DNA of 64,000 bases. Origin: Pseudarthrobacter phenanthrenivorans. Lineage in GTDB: Bacteria > Actinomycetota > Actinomycetes > Actinomycetales > Micrococcaceae. The notes under the pieces were generated by a model. That model saw only the letters and a program-made list of their open reading frames with translations. It ran no database searches and was not told the DNA's origin. Location: assembly GCF_000813845.1 (NCBI RefSeq), contig NZ_JWTB01000042.1:1-64000 (forward strand), written 5' to 3'. Position numbers and translations under genes: made by a program. Positions 44,703-52,721 of this stretch are shown here, piece after piece. Within the stretch, counting starts at the first letter, position 1; each line of letters starts with the position of its first letter.

Positions 44703-44740
44703 AATCACGCAGGTGCACCTCGGCGGCCGGCTGCTCCTGT

Positions 44741-44765
44741 GAACCATTCTTCACCCGGCAGCGTC
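44741..44765 (+). promoter_or_regulatory. ECF promoter of the lipoprotein gene
   Basis: GAACC (44741-44745), a 16-base spacer and CGTC (44762-44765), 82 bases upstream of the lipoprotein start. Same -35 word and spacing as the sigma gene promoter on the other strand. Confidence 0.6.
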
Positions 44766-44847
44766 GTAGCAGTCAGCACCGCGTGATCCGGCGCGGGCGC
44801 CCGCTGGCAGGAACCAGCCGAACAGTATCCAGCCAAAGGAGCACATC

Positions 44848-45417
44848 ATGAAACACCATGTCGGACCGGGCCTTGCCATCCTGGTCCTGGCGGCAGCCCT
44901 CACCGGCTGCGGCAACAGCACCGGCACAACGCCCGCGGCCAGCAGCCCGGCAGCAGGTGCCACCAGCAGTGCCTCCGGCACCGCTTCGCCGGACGCATCC
45001 TCAGCCAGCCCCTCCGGTGCGTCCGCGTCATCGATGCAGGCCGGCGCCGCCGTCGACCTCAAAACGGCGACCTCGGCGGCAGGCAACATCGTGGTGGACG
45101 CGAAGGGCATGAGCCTGTACTTCTTCACCAAGGACACCAAGGATTCCGGCACCAGTGCCTGCGCGGGGTCCTGCCTGGTCCAGTGGCCGCCGCTGACCAC
45201 CACGTCCGCTACACCCGCGGCGGAGGGCGTGTCCGGCACCCTGGGCACCATCAACACCCCTGACGGCAAGAAGCAGGTGACGTTGAACGGCCTGCCCCTC
45301 TACTACTTCGCAAAGGACACCAAGCCGGGCGACATACTGGGGCAGGGCGTTGGCGGCGTCTGGTACCTGGCCGACCCGTCGGGCGCGATGATCAAGTCAG
45401 CAGGCGCTGCCTACTAG
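44848..45417 (+). CDS. COG4315-type secreted lipoprotein
   Basis: 189-residue lipoprotein: signal peptide with lipobox LTGC, a Ser/Ala/Thr-rich linker (25-65), then two copies of the COG4315 motif, one near residue 80 (VVDAKGMSLYFFTKDTKDSG with Cys-x3-Cys CAGSC) and a second near 150 (LNGLPLYYFAKDTKPGD). Such repeats are found in many exported actinobacterial proteins of unknown role, sometimes linked to redox stress. Preceded by AAAGGAG and an ECF-type promoter. Confidence 0.85.
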   Translation: MKHHVGPGLAILVLAAALTGCGNSTGTTPAASSPAAGATSSASGTASPDASSASPSGASASSMQAGAAVDLKTATSAAGNIVVDAKGMSLYFFTKDTKDSGTSACAGSCLVQWPPLTTTSATPAAEGVSGTLGTINTPDGKKQVTLNGLPLYYFAKDTKPGDILGQGVGGVWYLADPSGAMIKSAGAAY

Positions 45418-45423
45418 CCGGGC

Positions 45424-46185
45424 TTACCTGAGGGGCACGTCCGGAACACTGCCGGGAAGCGGAACTTCCGTGGGTACCGGGACGGGCAGTTTGGGCTCCT
45501 GCTCCAGTCCCTTCCCGATCTCCCCCGGGATGTCCGCCGGCAGTGACGGCTGGGCAGGAACATCCGCCGGTTTCCGGGCGGCCGCACCATTGCCGGGGGC
45601 GGTGCCGGCCGGCGCGGGAACGTTCGACGGCGCCACGGCAGCGGGTGCCGGCGCGGTGGCGGTTGCGGCGGGGGCGGCGTCCGTGCTGGTGGCAGCAGGG
45701 TGCGCGGGCGCCGCCGGCTGGGGTGCAGGCTGTCCCGGCGTGCTGCCGCCGTTCAAGGGATGTCCACTGGAACCGGTGACGAAGGCGGTGACCGCGTGGT
45801 TCAGCTGCGTGAAGGAGTCGCGGATGCCCTGGTCCGAGGCCGCCGCCACGGCACCACCCGCGGCGAGCGATGCGGCCACCGACAAAGTGGTGAGCGTAAT
45901 GCGGCGCCTGGCCCTGCGGCGGGCAGCGAGTTCATCCACCGGCCGGGCTGCGGGAAGGGCGGAAGTTGCCGTGTCCCCGGCGGCCGGAAGCACGGTGGTG
46001 GCCGGGCCGGCGGTTGATGCGCCTGCCATCAGTGCGGCGATATCGGCGGAAGGCTCAGGGGCGTCAGCAGACAGGGAACGCAGGTCAAGCAGGGCGTCGC
46101 GCAGCTGGCCGTCGTCGTCCATCCCTGCCTCCAGCAGGAGCAGGTCAACTGCTGGGTCGTGGCGGGATGCTCCCGTGTCACTCAT
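45424..46185 (-). CDS. membrane-anchored anti-sigma-like protein (RsdA-like)
   Basis: 253 residues. A hydrophilic N-terminal region (1-85) with an acidic start (LLLLEAGMDDDGQLRDALLDL) is followed by a basic stretch and one membrane helix (about 92-112). A long Ala/Pro-rich extracytoplasmic tail ends the protein. There is no zinc motif. The layout and its 8-base overlap with the sigma gene resemble M. tuberculosis RsdA with SigD. The role as anti-sigma is inferred from these two facts. Confidence 0.7.
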   Translation of the reverse strand: MSDTGASRHDPAVDLLLLEAGMDDDGQLRDALLDLRSLSADAPEPSADIAALMAGASTAGPATTVLPAAGDTATSALPAARPVDELAARRRARRRITLTTLSVAASLAAGGAVAAASDQGIRDSFTQLNHAVTAFVTGSSGHPLNGGSTPGQPAPQPAAPAHPAATSTDAAPAATATAPAPAAVAPSNVPAPAGTAPGNGAAARKPADVPAQPSLPADIPGEIGKGLEQEPKLPVPVPTEVPLPGSVPDVPLR

Positions 46186-46756
46186 GGTTTGCCTGGTTTC
46201 TTTTGAGTGTTTGTGCCTTGAGGTTTTGCAGGGCCCGGCGCTGGAGCTGCTTGATGGCTCCGGCGCTCTTGCCCATGATGGCGGCCACCTGGTCGATGGA
46301 CAGGTCCGCCACCACGCGCAGGGCCAGGACTTCCTGGTGTTCCCCGCTGAGCCCTTCCAGCATGGCTGCGGCTCCGCCGGTCAGTTCCGCGGCCTGGTCC
46401 TCGGCGGACGGAGTGGTCCGGCCATCGTGCTGGGGATCGTACGCGGTCAGCTGCGGCCTGCGCTCCAGCCGGCGGTAGTGGTCCACCATGCGGGCGTGGG
46501 CGATGGAGAAGATCAGCGACTTGGCGCCCTGCAGACCGCCTGTCAGGGTACCGATCTTTGGGTAGAAGGCCATGAAGACGTCCTGGGTGACCGCTTCGGG
46601 GTCATCGAGGCCACGTGCCTTGAGGTACCCCTGCACCGGGCCCGCGAAGGTTCGATAGGCAGCAGCGAACAACGCCGCCGGATCGGTTCCGGCTGCGTTC
46701 TCGAATATGTCGATCTCTTCTTGGGCCAAAGTGTCCAGCACCAGCGGCTCCTCCAT
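46178..46756 (-). CDS. ECF sigma factor, SigD-like
   Basis: 192-residue ECF sigma factor. Region 2 at 25-100 (LFAAAYRTFAGPVQGYL, VTQDVFMAFYPKI, SIAHARMVDHYRRLERR) and region 4 at 130-185 (LRVVADLSIDQVAAIMGKSAGAIKQLQRRAL). The KSAGAIKQLQRRAL helix matches the SigD/ShbA-like actinobacterial subset. Upstream lies a 171-base gap with two hairpins belonging to the previous gene. No clear ribosome binding site before ATG 46756. Confidence 0.88.
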   Translation of the reverse strand: MEEPLVLDTLAQEEIDIFENAAGTDPAALFAAAYRTFAGPVQGYLKARGLDDPEAVTQDVFMAFYPKIGTLTGGLQGAKSLIFSIAHARMVDHYRRLERRPQLTAYDPQHDGRTTPSAEDQAAELTGGAAAMLEGLSGEHQEVLALRVVADLSIDQVAAIMGKSAGAIKQLQRRALQNLKAQTLKRNQANHE

Positions 46757-46881
46757 CCCGGGATCCGGCGTACGCCATTGCCCGGTTTCCGGTACGGACT
46801 GTTCAAGTCCCCGTGGTCGTTCGGCTGCCTCTTTGGGGATGGTCAGGGGTGCTGGTCACAGTGCACCCCGCAGGCCTGCCC

Positions 46882-46911
46882 GGACTGCGGCCGCAGCCAC
46901 AGCCGCAGTCC
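46882..46911 (-). terminator. hairpin after the Ala-rich exported protein gene
   Basis: Ten-base perfect arms GGACTGCGGC and GCCGCAGTCC with a 10-base loop, 17 bases past the stop on the minus strand. A second palindrome, GCAGGCCTGC (46870-46879), follows. No T tract. Confidence 0.6.
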
Positions 46912-46927
46912 AGACTAGCCAACTTGC

Positions 46928-47629
46928 CTAGCGGACCGAAACGGACGGTGCGTCCACGGCGTTGCCGCCCACAGCCGGAACCGCGGGAACGGCAGGAACA
47001 GCGTTGTCGCCGTCGACACCCGGGACAGCCGGAACTGCGGGCGCGGCGGGAGCGGACGGGACCTGGGGCTTTTCGACCTCAACGGACGCCGAACCCTTGG
47101 CTTCAGCGGCAGCCTTGGCTGCGGCATCGGCCTTGGCCACGACGTCGGTGCAGTAGCCGTCGATGTTGCCCTCACCGTGGGCAGCGATGGACAGCGAGGA
47201 GAACGCCTTCGAGGAAGCGTCCAGGCCACCGTGGGTGTAGGCGGTGCAGAGGCCCAGTGCCGCGGGGCCGGCGGCGTCAACCGCGGTGTCCGCTGCGGCG
47301 GACGCGGTGGCTCCGGCGGCGACCTTGCCGTCAGATGCAGCGGCGGTACCTGAAGCGGCTGCAGTGGCGTCGGCAGTGGTACCGGCCTTCTCCAGGGCGT
47401 CGCTGACCGCTGCGGTGGCGGTGGGGGCCGGGGTGGCCTGGGCATCGCCTGCTGCTTCGGCTGCCAGCTTGGGGGCCGGTGCGCCGAACACGTCGTGGGC
47501 GGCCTGCTGGGCCTGGGTGGGAAGGACGCCCGAGACGGCGGCAGCGCCGGTTCCCCCGACTGCCAGGGTTCCTGCGGCCAGGACTCCGGCGGCAACCTTG
47601 CTGGTGGCGAGAACAGTGAACACAGACAT
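46928..47629 (-). CDS. Ala-rich exported protein with RsdA/SigD-type module
   Basis: 233-residue protein very rich in Ala, Val, Pro and Gly. A hydrophobic N-terminal segment (residues 8-35, KVAAGVLAAGTLAVGGTGAAA) may be a signal or anchor. One Cys pair (GLCTAYTHGG and DGYCTDVV) in the middle could form a disulphide; the C-terminus repeats P[AV]VPAV. Resembles small surface proteins next to SigD-like sigma genes in this group. ATG 47629 follows GGAGAAG. Confidence 0.7.
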   Translation of the reverse strand: MSVFTVLATSKVAAGVLAAGTLAVGGTGAAAVSGVLPTQAQQAAHDVFGAPAPKLAAEAAGDAQATPAPTATAAVSDALEKAGTTADATAAASGTAAASDGKVAAGATASAAADTAVDAAGPAALGLCTAYTHGGLDASSKAFSSLSIAAHGEGNIDGYCTDVVAKADAAAKAAAEAKGSASVEVEKPQVPSAPAAPAVPAVPGVDGDNAVPAVPAVPAVGGNAVDAPSVSVR

Positions 47630-47663
47630 AGAACTTCTCCAAACCTAGACAACAACATCAGAG

Positions 47664-47684
47664 TGGGCCCGCCGGGCGGACCCA
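47664..47684. promoter_or_regulatory. imperfect palindrome in leader of Ala-rich gene
   Basis: TGGGCCCGCC-G-GGCGGACCCA has 10-base arms with one mismatch. It lies between the putative -10 (47696-47699) and the gene start, so it could form a hairpin in the leader or act as an operator. Confidence 0.4.
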
Positions 47685-47695
47685 TCACGGACTAC

Positions 47696-47721
47696 ATCGC
47701 CTGCGGTTGCGGAAAGGTTAC
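47696..47721 (-). promoter_or_regulatory. SigD-type promoter motif of Ala-rich gene
   Basis: On the minus strand: GTAACC (47721-47716), 16-base spacer, CGAT (47699-47696), then 66 bases to the start codon. From memory this resembles the GTAAC/CGAT pattern of M. tuberculosis SigD, which fits the SigD-like factor next door. Confidence 0.5.
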
Positions 47722-47804
47722 GGACGTCCCGGGAATTCTTTTCCTTCCCCCAAAGGCCCGGCGCCGGGAAGCCAAGAGGCGGCTGCGAAAAGCGGAAGCC
47801 AAAA

Positions 47805-47863
47805 GCCGCGGGAAGGTGCGCAGGCAGCCACCCGCTTCAGCGCCTGCACCACTTTCCCGCGGC
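47805..47863 (-). terminator. terminator of DMP19-like gene
   Basis: Long inverted repeat with 21-22-base arms (47805-47825 and 47842-47863), about 18 paired positions, 16-base loop. On the minus strand it is followed by TTTT (47804-47801). Confidence 0.75.
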
Positions 47864-47881
47864 CTGGTCATGCCGCCGGGA

Positions 47882-48727
47882 CTAGACCCCTGCCAGGTCC
47901 GCGTCCTCGAACTCCACGGCTGCCACGATCTCCTGGCTTTCCGGGTTGATCATGAAGGCTTCGTCGTCCTCCTCGACCATCAGGAAGTCACCCTGGTTTG
48001 TGCTGAAGTGCCATGCGAGCGTCTTCACACCGTGGTGCAGGTAGTTCGGGTCGCCCATGGTGATGCGGACCAGCGTGTGGCCGGCGGTGCTGCACAGCTC
48101 GCGGATCACCACTTCGAAGTCCGGAGCGTCCTCAAGGGCCTCGGCGTCGGCCTGCGCCTGGCGTTCGGCGAGGTCCGGAATACCGGCGGCAAGGCGCTGG
48201 ATGTACGGGCCCACTTCCTCGTCGTCGAGGACCAGCAGGTCGGCCTGCCCCCGCAGCCACGCGGCGTTGAGCGCCGTGATGTTTTCGCGCTCCAGCAGCT
48301 CTTCGAACTCGCCGTCGAGCTCTTCCATCCGGACGACGGCGTCGGGCGTGTCCACCGTGTCGTCCACCGCACCGTCCAGGTAGTGTTCTGCATCTTCCGC
48401 GGACAGGCCGTCGAAGGATGCGGCGGAGCGGTTGAACAGGTCCAGGTGCTCCGCAGCACCCATCGCGGCCATGCCCTCCCGGATCAGCGTGTCCGTCGCG
48501 GTCCGGTCCATCGTCATGAAGGCGTACTGCGCGAAGCCGCCCTCCAGCGCCTGGGCAAGGTAGAAGTCGACGTAGTAGCTGCGGACCGCAACGGGTGACA
48601 TCTCATCGGCATGCAGCAGGGCCGTGTGCATTGCGTCCACTATTCCGACGTTGGCCTGCACCGCCTCCTCATCGCTCGCTTCGATGCTGCTGGTGGTCAG
48701 GACAATGGGCTGGCGGGTGGTGATCAT
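47882..48727 (-). CDS. DMP19-like (DUF4375) protein
   Basis: 281-residue acidic protein. The segment SYYVDFYLAQALEGGFAQYAF (residues 49-69, quoted in part) is the hallmark of the DMP19/DUF4375 family, whose founder is a DNA-mimic protein of Neisseria. The protein is rich in Asp and Glu throughout, which would suit DNA mimicry, but a mimic role is not shown. ATG 48727 follows AAGGAAT. It is divergent from the SNF2 gene. Confidence 0.65.
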   Translation of the reverse strand: MITTRQPIVLTTSSIEASDEEAVQANVGIVDAMHTALLHADEMSPVAVRSYYVDFYLAQALEGGFAQYAFMTMDRTATDTLIREGMAAMGAAEHLDLFNRSAASFDGLSAEDAEHYLDGAVDDTVDTPDAVVRMEELDGEFEELLERENITALNAAWLRGQADLLVLDDEEVGPYIQRLAAGIPDLAERQAQADAEALEDAPDFEVVIRELCSTAGHTLVRITMGDPNYLHHGVKTLAWHFSTNQGDFLMVEEDDEAFMINPESQEIVAAVEFEDADLAGV

Positions 48728-48927
48728 GGCATTCCTTAGTACTGGAGGGGTGCTGCTGCGGACGCTTTCACGCTATGGCCGCCCGGCCACCGGGGCGGGG
48801 AGCAGGAAATGAACGTCAAGCGAAGTTTTCCCGGCCGCCGGAGTGCGCTGAACGTTCCCGGCCGTTCCCCAGGGAAGGCCCCCGGTGGGAAGGTGCCCGG
48901 CGTGGGCCTGCCGCCGGGCGAACTAAG

Positions 48928-51900
48928 ATGGATCAGATAACCACCCACCGGACCCGGCCCCGCCGTGGCCTGCCGAAAGTAGTGCGCCCCATGCCATCCC
49001 AACCGGACGAAAGTGCGGACCTGGCAATACAGACACCCGCCATCAACGACCGCTCCCTGGCGGCCGGGCTGGCGTATGCCATGGCGGGCAGGGTGTCCGG
49101 CATATCGTTCGACGGCGGCACGGGGCTCATGCTGGGGAAGGTCAGGGGCGGTGCGGAGGTTCCCTACTCCACCACGGCCAAGCTGGTCCGCAAAGGGGGC
49201 GGCTGGAGCTGCACCGTGGGCGTGTGCAGCTGCCCGGTCCGGAAGGACTGCAAGCATGTTGCGGCGCTGCTGTTCGCCGCCGAGGACAGCCCCTCCGTCC
49301 GGATGCAGCTGCTGGTGCCGTCCACCTCCACCCAGGTGTCGCGCGCACCCGCGGCGGCCCTCTCCGACTGGGAGCAGGCCCTGAGCCCGCTGATCTCGCA
49401 GCCCGGTGCCGCCGCCGCCGGCGGCGGGATCCCGCTGGCCCTGCAGTTCGAGATCGAAGAGCCGCCCCCGCACTTCTCCTACACCGGCCGCCGGGACCCG
49501 GTCCGCGGAGTGCGGCAGCTCAAGGTCCGGCCCGTCATTATGGGTGCCAAAGGCAAGTGGATCCGCGGCGACGTTTCCTGGAACACCCTGAGCTACCTGG
49601 ATTTCCGCCGGGAATCCAACCAGGCGCACGTCGAATGGCTGCAGGAGTTCCTGGCCGGCCATTCCTCCTCCGCCAGCCGGATGCACAACTCTGCGGGCCT
49701 GTGGCTGAACCTGAACTCGTACGCCGGGAAGAACATGTGGAGCCTGCTGTCCGATGCCCGGAAGATCGGGCTCGCCCTGGTCCACTCGCGCGGCACCGAA
49801 CCGGTCCGGCTCGCGGAGGCCCCTGCCGCCGTCGCGCTTTCCCTGAGCCGTTACGGCACCCCGGTGGAGGACCCCGCCGCACCAGTCGCGGGCGCCGGCA
49901 GCGCCGGGGAGTCCGACGGCGGGCTGGAGCTTGCACCCACCATCACCGTTGAGGGGGAAGAGGTTGATCCGGCGTCGGTGGGCACGATCGGCCGGCCCGC
50001 GCACGGCCTCTTCTTCACCTCCGGCGAAGCGTCGCTGCCGGGCGTCCCGGACCCCAACGGCACCATTACCCTGGCACCGCTGGAGAACGGCCTGAGCCAG
50101 GAGCTGCTGGCGTTTGTCACGGCCGGCAGCACCCTGCACATCCCGGCCAGGGATGAGTCGCGGTTCCTCACCGGCTTCTACCCCAAACTCAAGCAGACAG
50201 CGCGGGTCACGGCGCGGGACGAGTCCGTCGAACTTCCCGAACTTGCCCTCCCCACCCTGTCCCTGTTGGCCAATTACGGCGCGGACCACCGGGTGCGGCT
50301 GCACTGGGAGTGGCACTACAAGACCGGCAAGCTGGTCACGGCCCAGCCGCTGTGGCGCCATCCGGGCGACCACGGCTACCGTGACGACACCGCGGAGGCC
50401 CGCATCCTGGAGGGCGTCGGCCGGCCGTGGGACGTGGTGCCGGCCCTGGGTGAGTCCGCGACCGGCGGCTGGGGCACTCCCCGGCTGGCGGCCTCCACCG
50501 AGCTGACAGGCCTGGACACGCTCGCCTTCACCGAGGAAGTGCTGCCCCGGCTGCAGGAGGCCCCGGACGTGGACGTGGAGACCGTGGGCGACATCGCCGA
50601 CTACCGCGAAGCCGAGGAAGCCCCGGTGGTGTCCATCTCCACCAAGGCCACCGAGCAGCGGGACTGGTTCGACCTGGGCATCCAGATTTCGCTGGAAGGC
50701 CAGCCGGTTTCCTTCGCCGCCGTGTTCTCCGCCCTCGCTGCCGGCCAGACCAGGATGCTGCTGCCCAGCGGCGCCTACTTCTCCCTCGACCTGCCGGAAC
50801 TGCACCAGCTGCGGGCCCTGATCGAGGAAGCCCGGTCGCTGCAGGACAACAAGGACGCACCGCTGCAGATCAGCCGGTTCCAGGCGGGGCTCTGGGACGA
50901 GCTGGCCCAGCTGGGGATCGTGGACGAACAGGCAGCGGCCTGGCGCTCCGCCGTGGGCGGACTGCTGGAGGGCGGCACCGACGGCCTGCCGTTCCCGGCA
51001 TCGCTCAATGCCGAACTGCGCCCGTACCAGCTGGAGGGCTACAACTGGCTCAGCTTCCTCTACAAGCACGGGCTCGGCGGCATCCTCGCCGACGACATGG
51101 GCCTGGGCAAGACCGTCCAGGCACTGGCCCTGATGTGCGCGGCGAAGGAACTGGCGGTTGCGGCCGCTGCCGCGTTGGAGCAGGGCGGTCCGGCCGACGG
51201 CGGAGCTGCCGCCGGCCCTGCGGTCAACGGCGCCGGCCCTGCGGTTGGCAGCAGTGGCCAGCCGGCCGCCGTCGCGCCCTTCCTGGTGGTGGCCCCCACC
51301 AGCGTGGTGGGCAACTGGGCCCTCGAAGCCGCCCGGTTTGCGCCCGGGCTGACCGTGCGGACGGTGGGTGAGACCTTCGCCAAGAGCGGCCAGGATCCGG
51401 CGGAAACCCTGGCGGGCGCGGACGTGGTGATCACCTCCTACGCCCTGTTCCGGATCGACTACGAGTCCTACGCCTCCCGCACCTGGTCAGGGCTGGTGCT
51501 GGATGAGGCGCAGTTCGTGAAGAACCACCAGTCCAAGGCATACCAGTGCGCCCGCAAGTTGCCGGCCGGGTTCAAGCTGGCCATCACGGGCACTCCGCTG
51601 GAGAACAACCTGATGGAGTTCTGGGCGCTGACCTCGATCGTGGCGCCGGGCCTGTTCGCCAGCCCCAAGCGCTTCGCCGAGTATTACCAGAAGCCGGTGG
51701 AGAAGAACGGCGACAAGGGGCAGCTGGAGAAGCTCCGGCGTCGGGTCCGTCCGCTGATGATGCGGCGCACCAAGGACCAGGTGATCAAGGACCTGCCGCC
51801 CAAGCAGGAACAGATCCTGGAAGTGGTGCTGAACCCCCGGCACCAGAAGGTGTACCAGACGCACCTGCAGCGGGAGCGGCAAAAGATCCTGGGACTGATC

Positions 51901-52512
51901 GAGGACGTGAACAAGAACCGGTTCACCATCTTCCAGTCCCTGACCCTGCTGCGGCAGCTCAGCCTGGACGTGTCCCTGGTGGACCCTTCCTTGTCCGCGG
52001 TGCGGTCCTCCAAGCTGGACGTCCTCTTCGAACAGCTCGAAGACCTGGTGGCCGAGGGGCACCGGGCACTGATCTTCAGCCAGTTCACCGGCTTCCTGGG
52101 CAAGGTGCGGGAGCGGCTGGACGAGGAGGAGATCGAGTACTGCTACCTCGACGGCGGCACCCGGAACCGTGCCGACGTGGTCAGCGAATTCAAGAACGGC
52201 AGCGCGCCGGTGTTCCTGATTTCGCTGAAGGCCGGCGGTTTTGGGCTCAACCTCACTGAGGCGGATTACGTGTTCCTGCTGGACCCCTGGTGGAACCCGG
52301 CCTCCGAGGCGCAGGCCGTGGACCGGACGCACCGGATCGGCCAGGCACGGAACGTCATGGTGTACCGGCTGGTGGCCAAGGACACGATCGAGGAGAAGGT
52401 CATGGCGCTGAAGACCCGCAAGTCGCAGCTGTTCGCGGATGTGATGGAGGGCGACGCCCTGGCCGGCGGGGCGATCACCGCGGAGGACCTGGCAGGCCTG
52501 TTCAAGGAATAG
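48928..52512 (+). CDS. SWIM zinc-finger SNF2-family ATPase
   Basis: About 1,194 residues. An N-terminal SWIM zinc finger (C-x-C-x6-C-x-H in CSCPVRKDCKHVAAL, near residue 105) is followed by an unassigned 600-residue region and the Swi2/Snf2 ATPase: ADDMGLGKTVQ (motif I), DEAQ (II), TGTPLENNLMEFW (III), and the helicase C part ending RTHRIGQARNVMVYR. A 30-residue Gly/Ala-rich insert sits after motif I. Bacterial members of this type bind DNA or RNA polymerase complexes. The start is uncertain: ATG 48928 or 48991; neither has a strong ribosome binding site. Confidence 0.88.
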   Translation: MDQITTHRTRPRRGLPKVVRPMPSQPDESADLAIQTPAINDRSLAAGLAYAMAGRVSGISFDGGTGLMLGKVRGGAEVPYSTTAKLVRKGGGWSCTVGVCSCPVRKDCKHVAALLFAAEDSPSVRMQLLVPSTSTQVSRAPAAALSDWEQALSPLISQPGAAAAGGGIPLALQFEIEEPPPHFSYTGRRDPVRGVRQLKVRPVIMGAKGKWIRGDVSWNTLSYLDFRRESNQAHVEWLQEFLAGHSSSASRMHNSAGLWLNLNSYAGKNMWSLLSDARKIGLALVHSRGTEPVRLAEAPAAVALSLSRYGTPVEDPAAPVAGAGSAGESDGGLELAPTITVEGEEVDPASVGTIGRPAHGLFFTSGEASLPGVPDPNGTITLAPLENGLSQELLAFVTAGSTLHIPARDESRFLTGFYPKLKQTARVTARDESVELPELALPTLSLLANYGADHRVRLHWEWHYKTGKLVTAQPLWRHPGDHGYRDDTAEARILEGVGRPWDVVPALGESATGGWGTPRLAASTELTGLDTLAFTEEVLPRLQEAPDVDVETVGDIADYREAEEAPVVSISTKATEQRDWFDLGIQISLEGQPVSFAAVFSALAAGQTRMLLPSGAYFSLDLPELHQLRALIEEARSLQDNKDAPLQISRFQAGLWDELAQLGIVDEQAAAWRSAVGGLLEGGTDGLPFPASLNAELRPYQLEGYNWLSFLYKHGLGGILADDMGLGKTVQALALMCAAKELAVAAAAALEQGGPADGGAAAGPAVNGAGPAVGSSGQPAAVAPFLVVAPTSVVGNWALEAARFAPGLTVRTVGETFAKSGQDPAETLAGADVVITSYALFRIDYESYASRTWSGLVLDEAQFVKNHQSKAYQCARKLPAGFKLAITGTPLENNLMEFWALTSIVAPGLFASPKRFAEYYQKPVEKNGDKGQLEKLRRRVRPLMMRRTKDQVIKDLPPKQEQILEVVLNPRHQKVYQTHLQRERQKILGLIEDVNKNRFTIFQSLTLLRQLSLDVSLVDPSLSAVRSSKLDVLFEQLEDLVAEGHRALIFSQFTGFLGKVRERLDEEEIEYCYLDGGTRNRADVVSEFKNGSAPVFLISLKAGGFGLNLTEADYVFLLDPWWNPASEAQAVDRTHRIGQARNVMVYRLVAKDTIEEKVMALKTRKSQLFADVMEGDALAGGAITAEDLAGLFKE

Positions 52513-52531
52513 CGCGCGCGGATTCGGTTGC

Positions 52532-52607
52532 GGACGCGCATGCTCGGTTTCGACGCGCAGGTTCATTATCGACGCGCAGGTTCATTATCGACGCGCATGT
52601 TCCCTGA
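52532..52607. repeat. 19-bp-period direct repeat array (4 units)
   Basis: Four consecutive 19-base units starting at 52532, 52551, 52570 and 52589. Units 2 and 3 are identical; units 1 and 4 share the GACGCGCA core and diverge in the second half. The core starts at 52533, 52552, 52571 and 52590, exactly 19 apart. An inverted copy of the core, TGCGCGTCGA, lies at 52659-52668. The array sits between the SNF2 gene and the GH43-like gene. Short identical units without unique spacers exclude a CRISPR array. Confidence 0.85.
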
Positions 52608-52688
52608 AGCGGCCCGGATACCCGCAGCGACGGGGAATACGCGCAGCGTGGATGTGTTTGCGCGTCGAGGACCGCACCATATGCTGGA

Positions 52689-52715
52689 CTCCAACGCAAA
52701 CTTACAACGTTGGAG
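52689..52715 (+). promoter_or_regulatory. hairpin over ribosome binding site of GH43-like gene
   Basis: CTCCAACG (52689-52696) pairs with CGTTGGAG (52708-52715) across an 11-base loop. The right arm contains GGAG, the only ribosome binding site before GTG 52722, so folding would hide it. As DNA it could equally be an operator. Confidence 0.55.
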
Positions 52716-52721
52716 AACTCT

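Noticed and set aside
46797-46830. tRNA-like TTCAAGTCC segment
   Set aside because: No cloverleaf arms or acceptor stem pair around it; it lies upstream of an ECF sigma gene and looks like chance.
52532-52607. CRISPR-like array
   Set aside because: Units are contiguous, 19 bases long and have no unique spacers; no cas gene is present.
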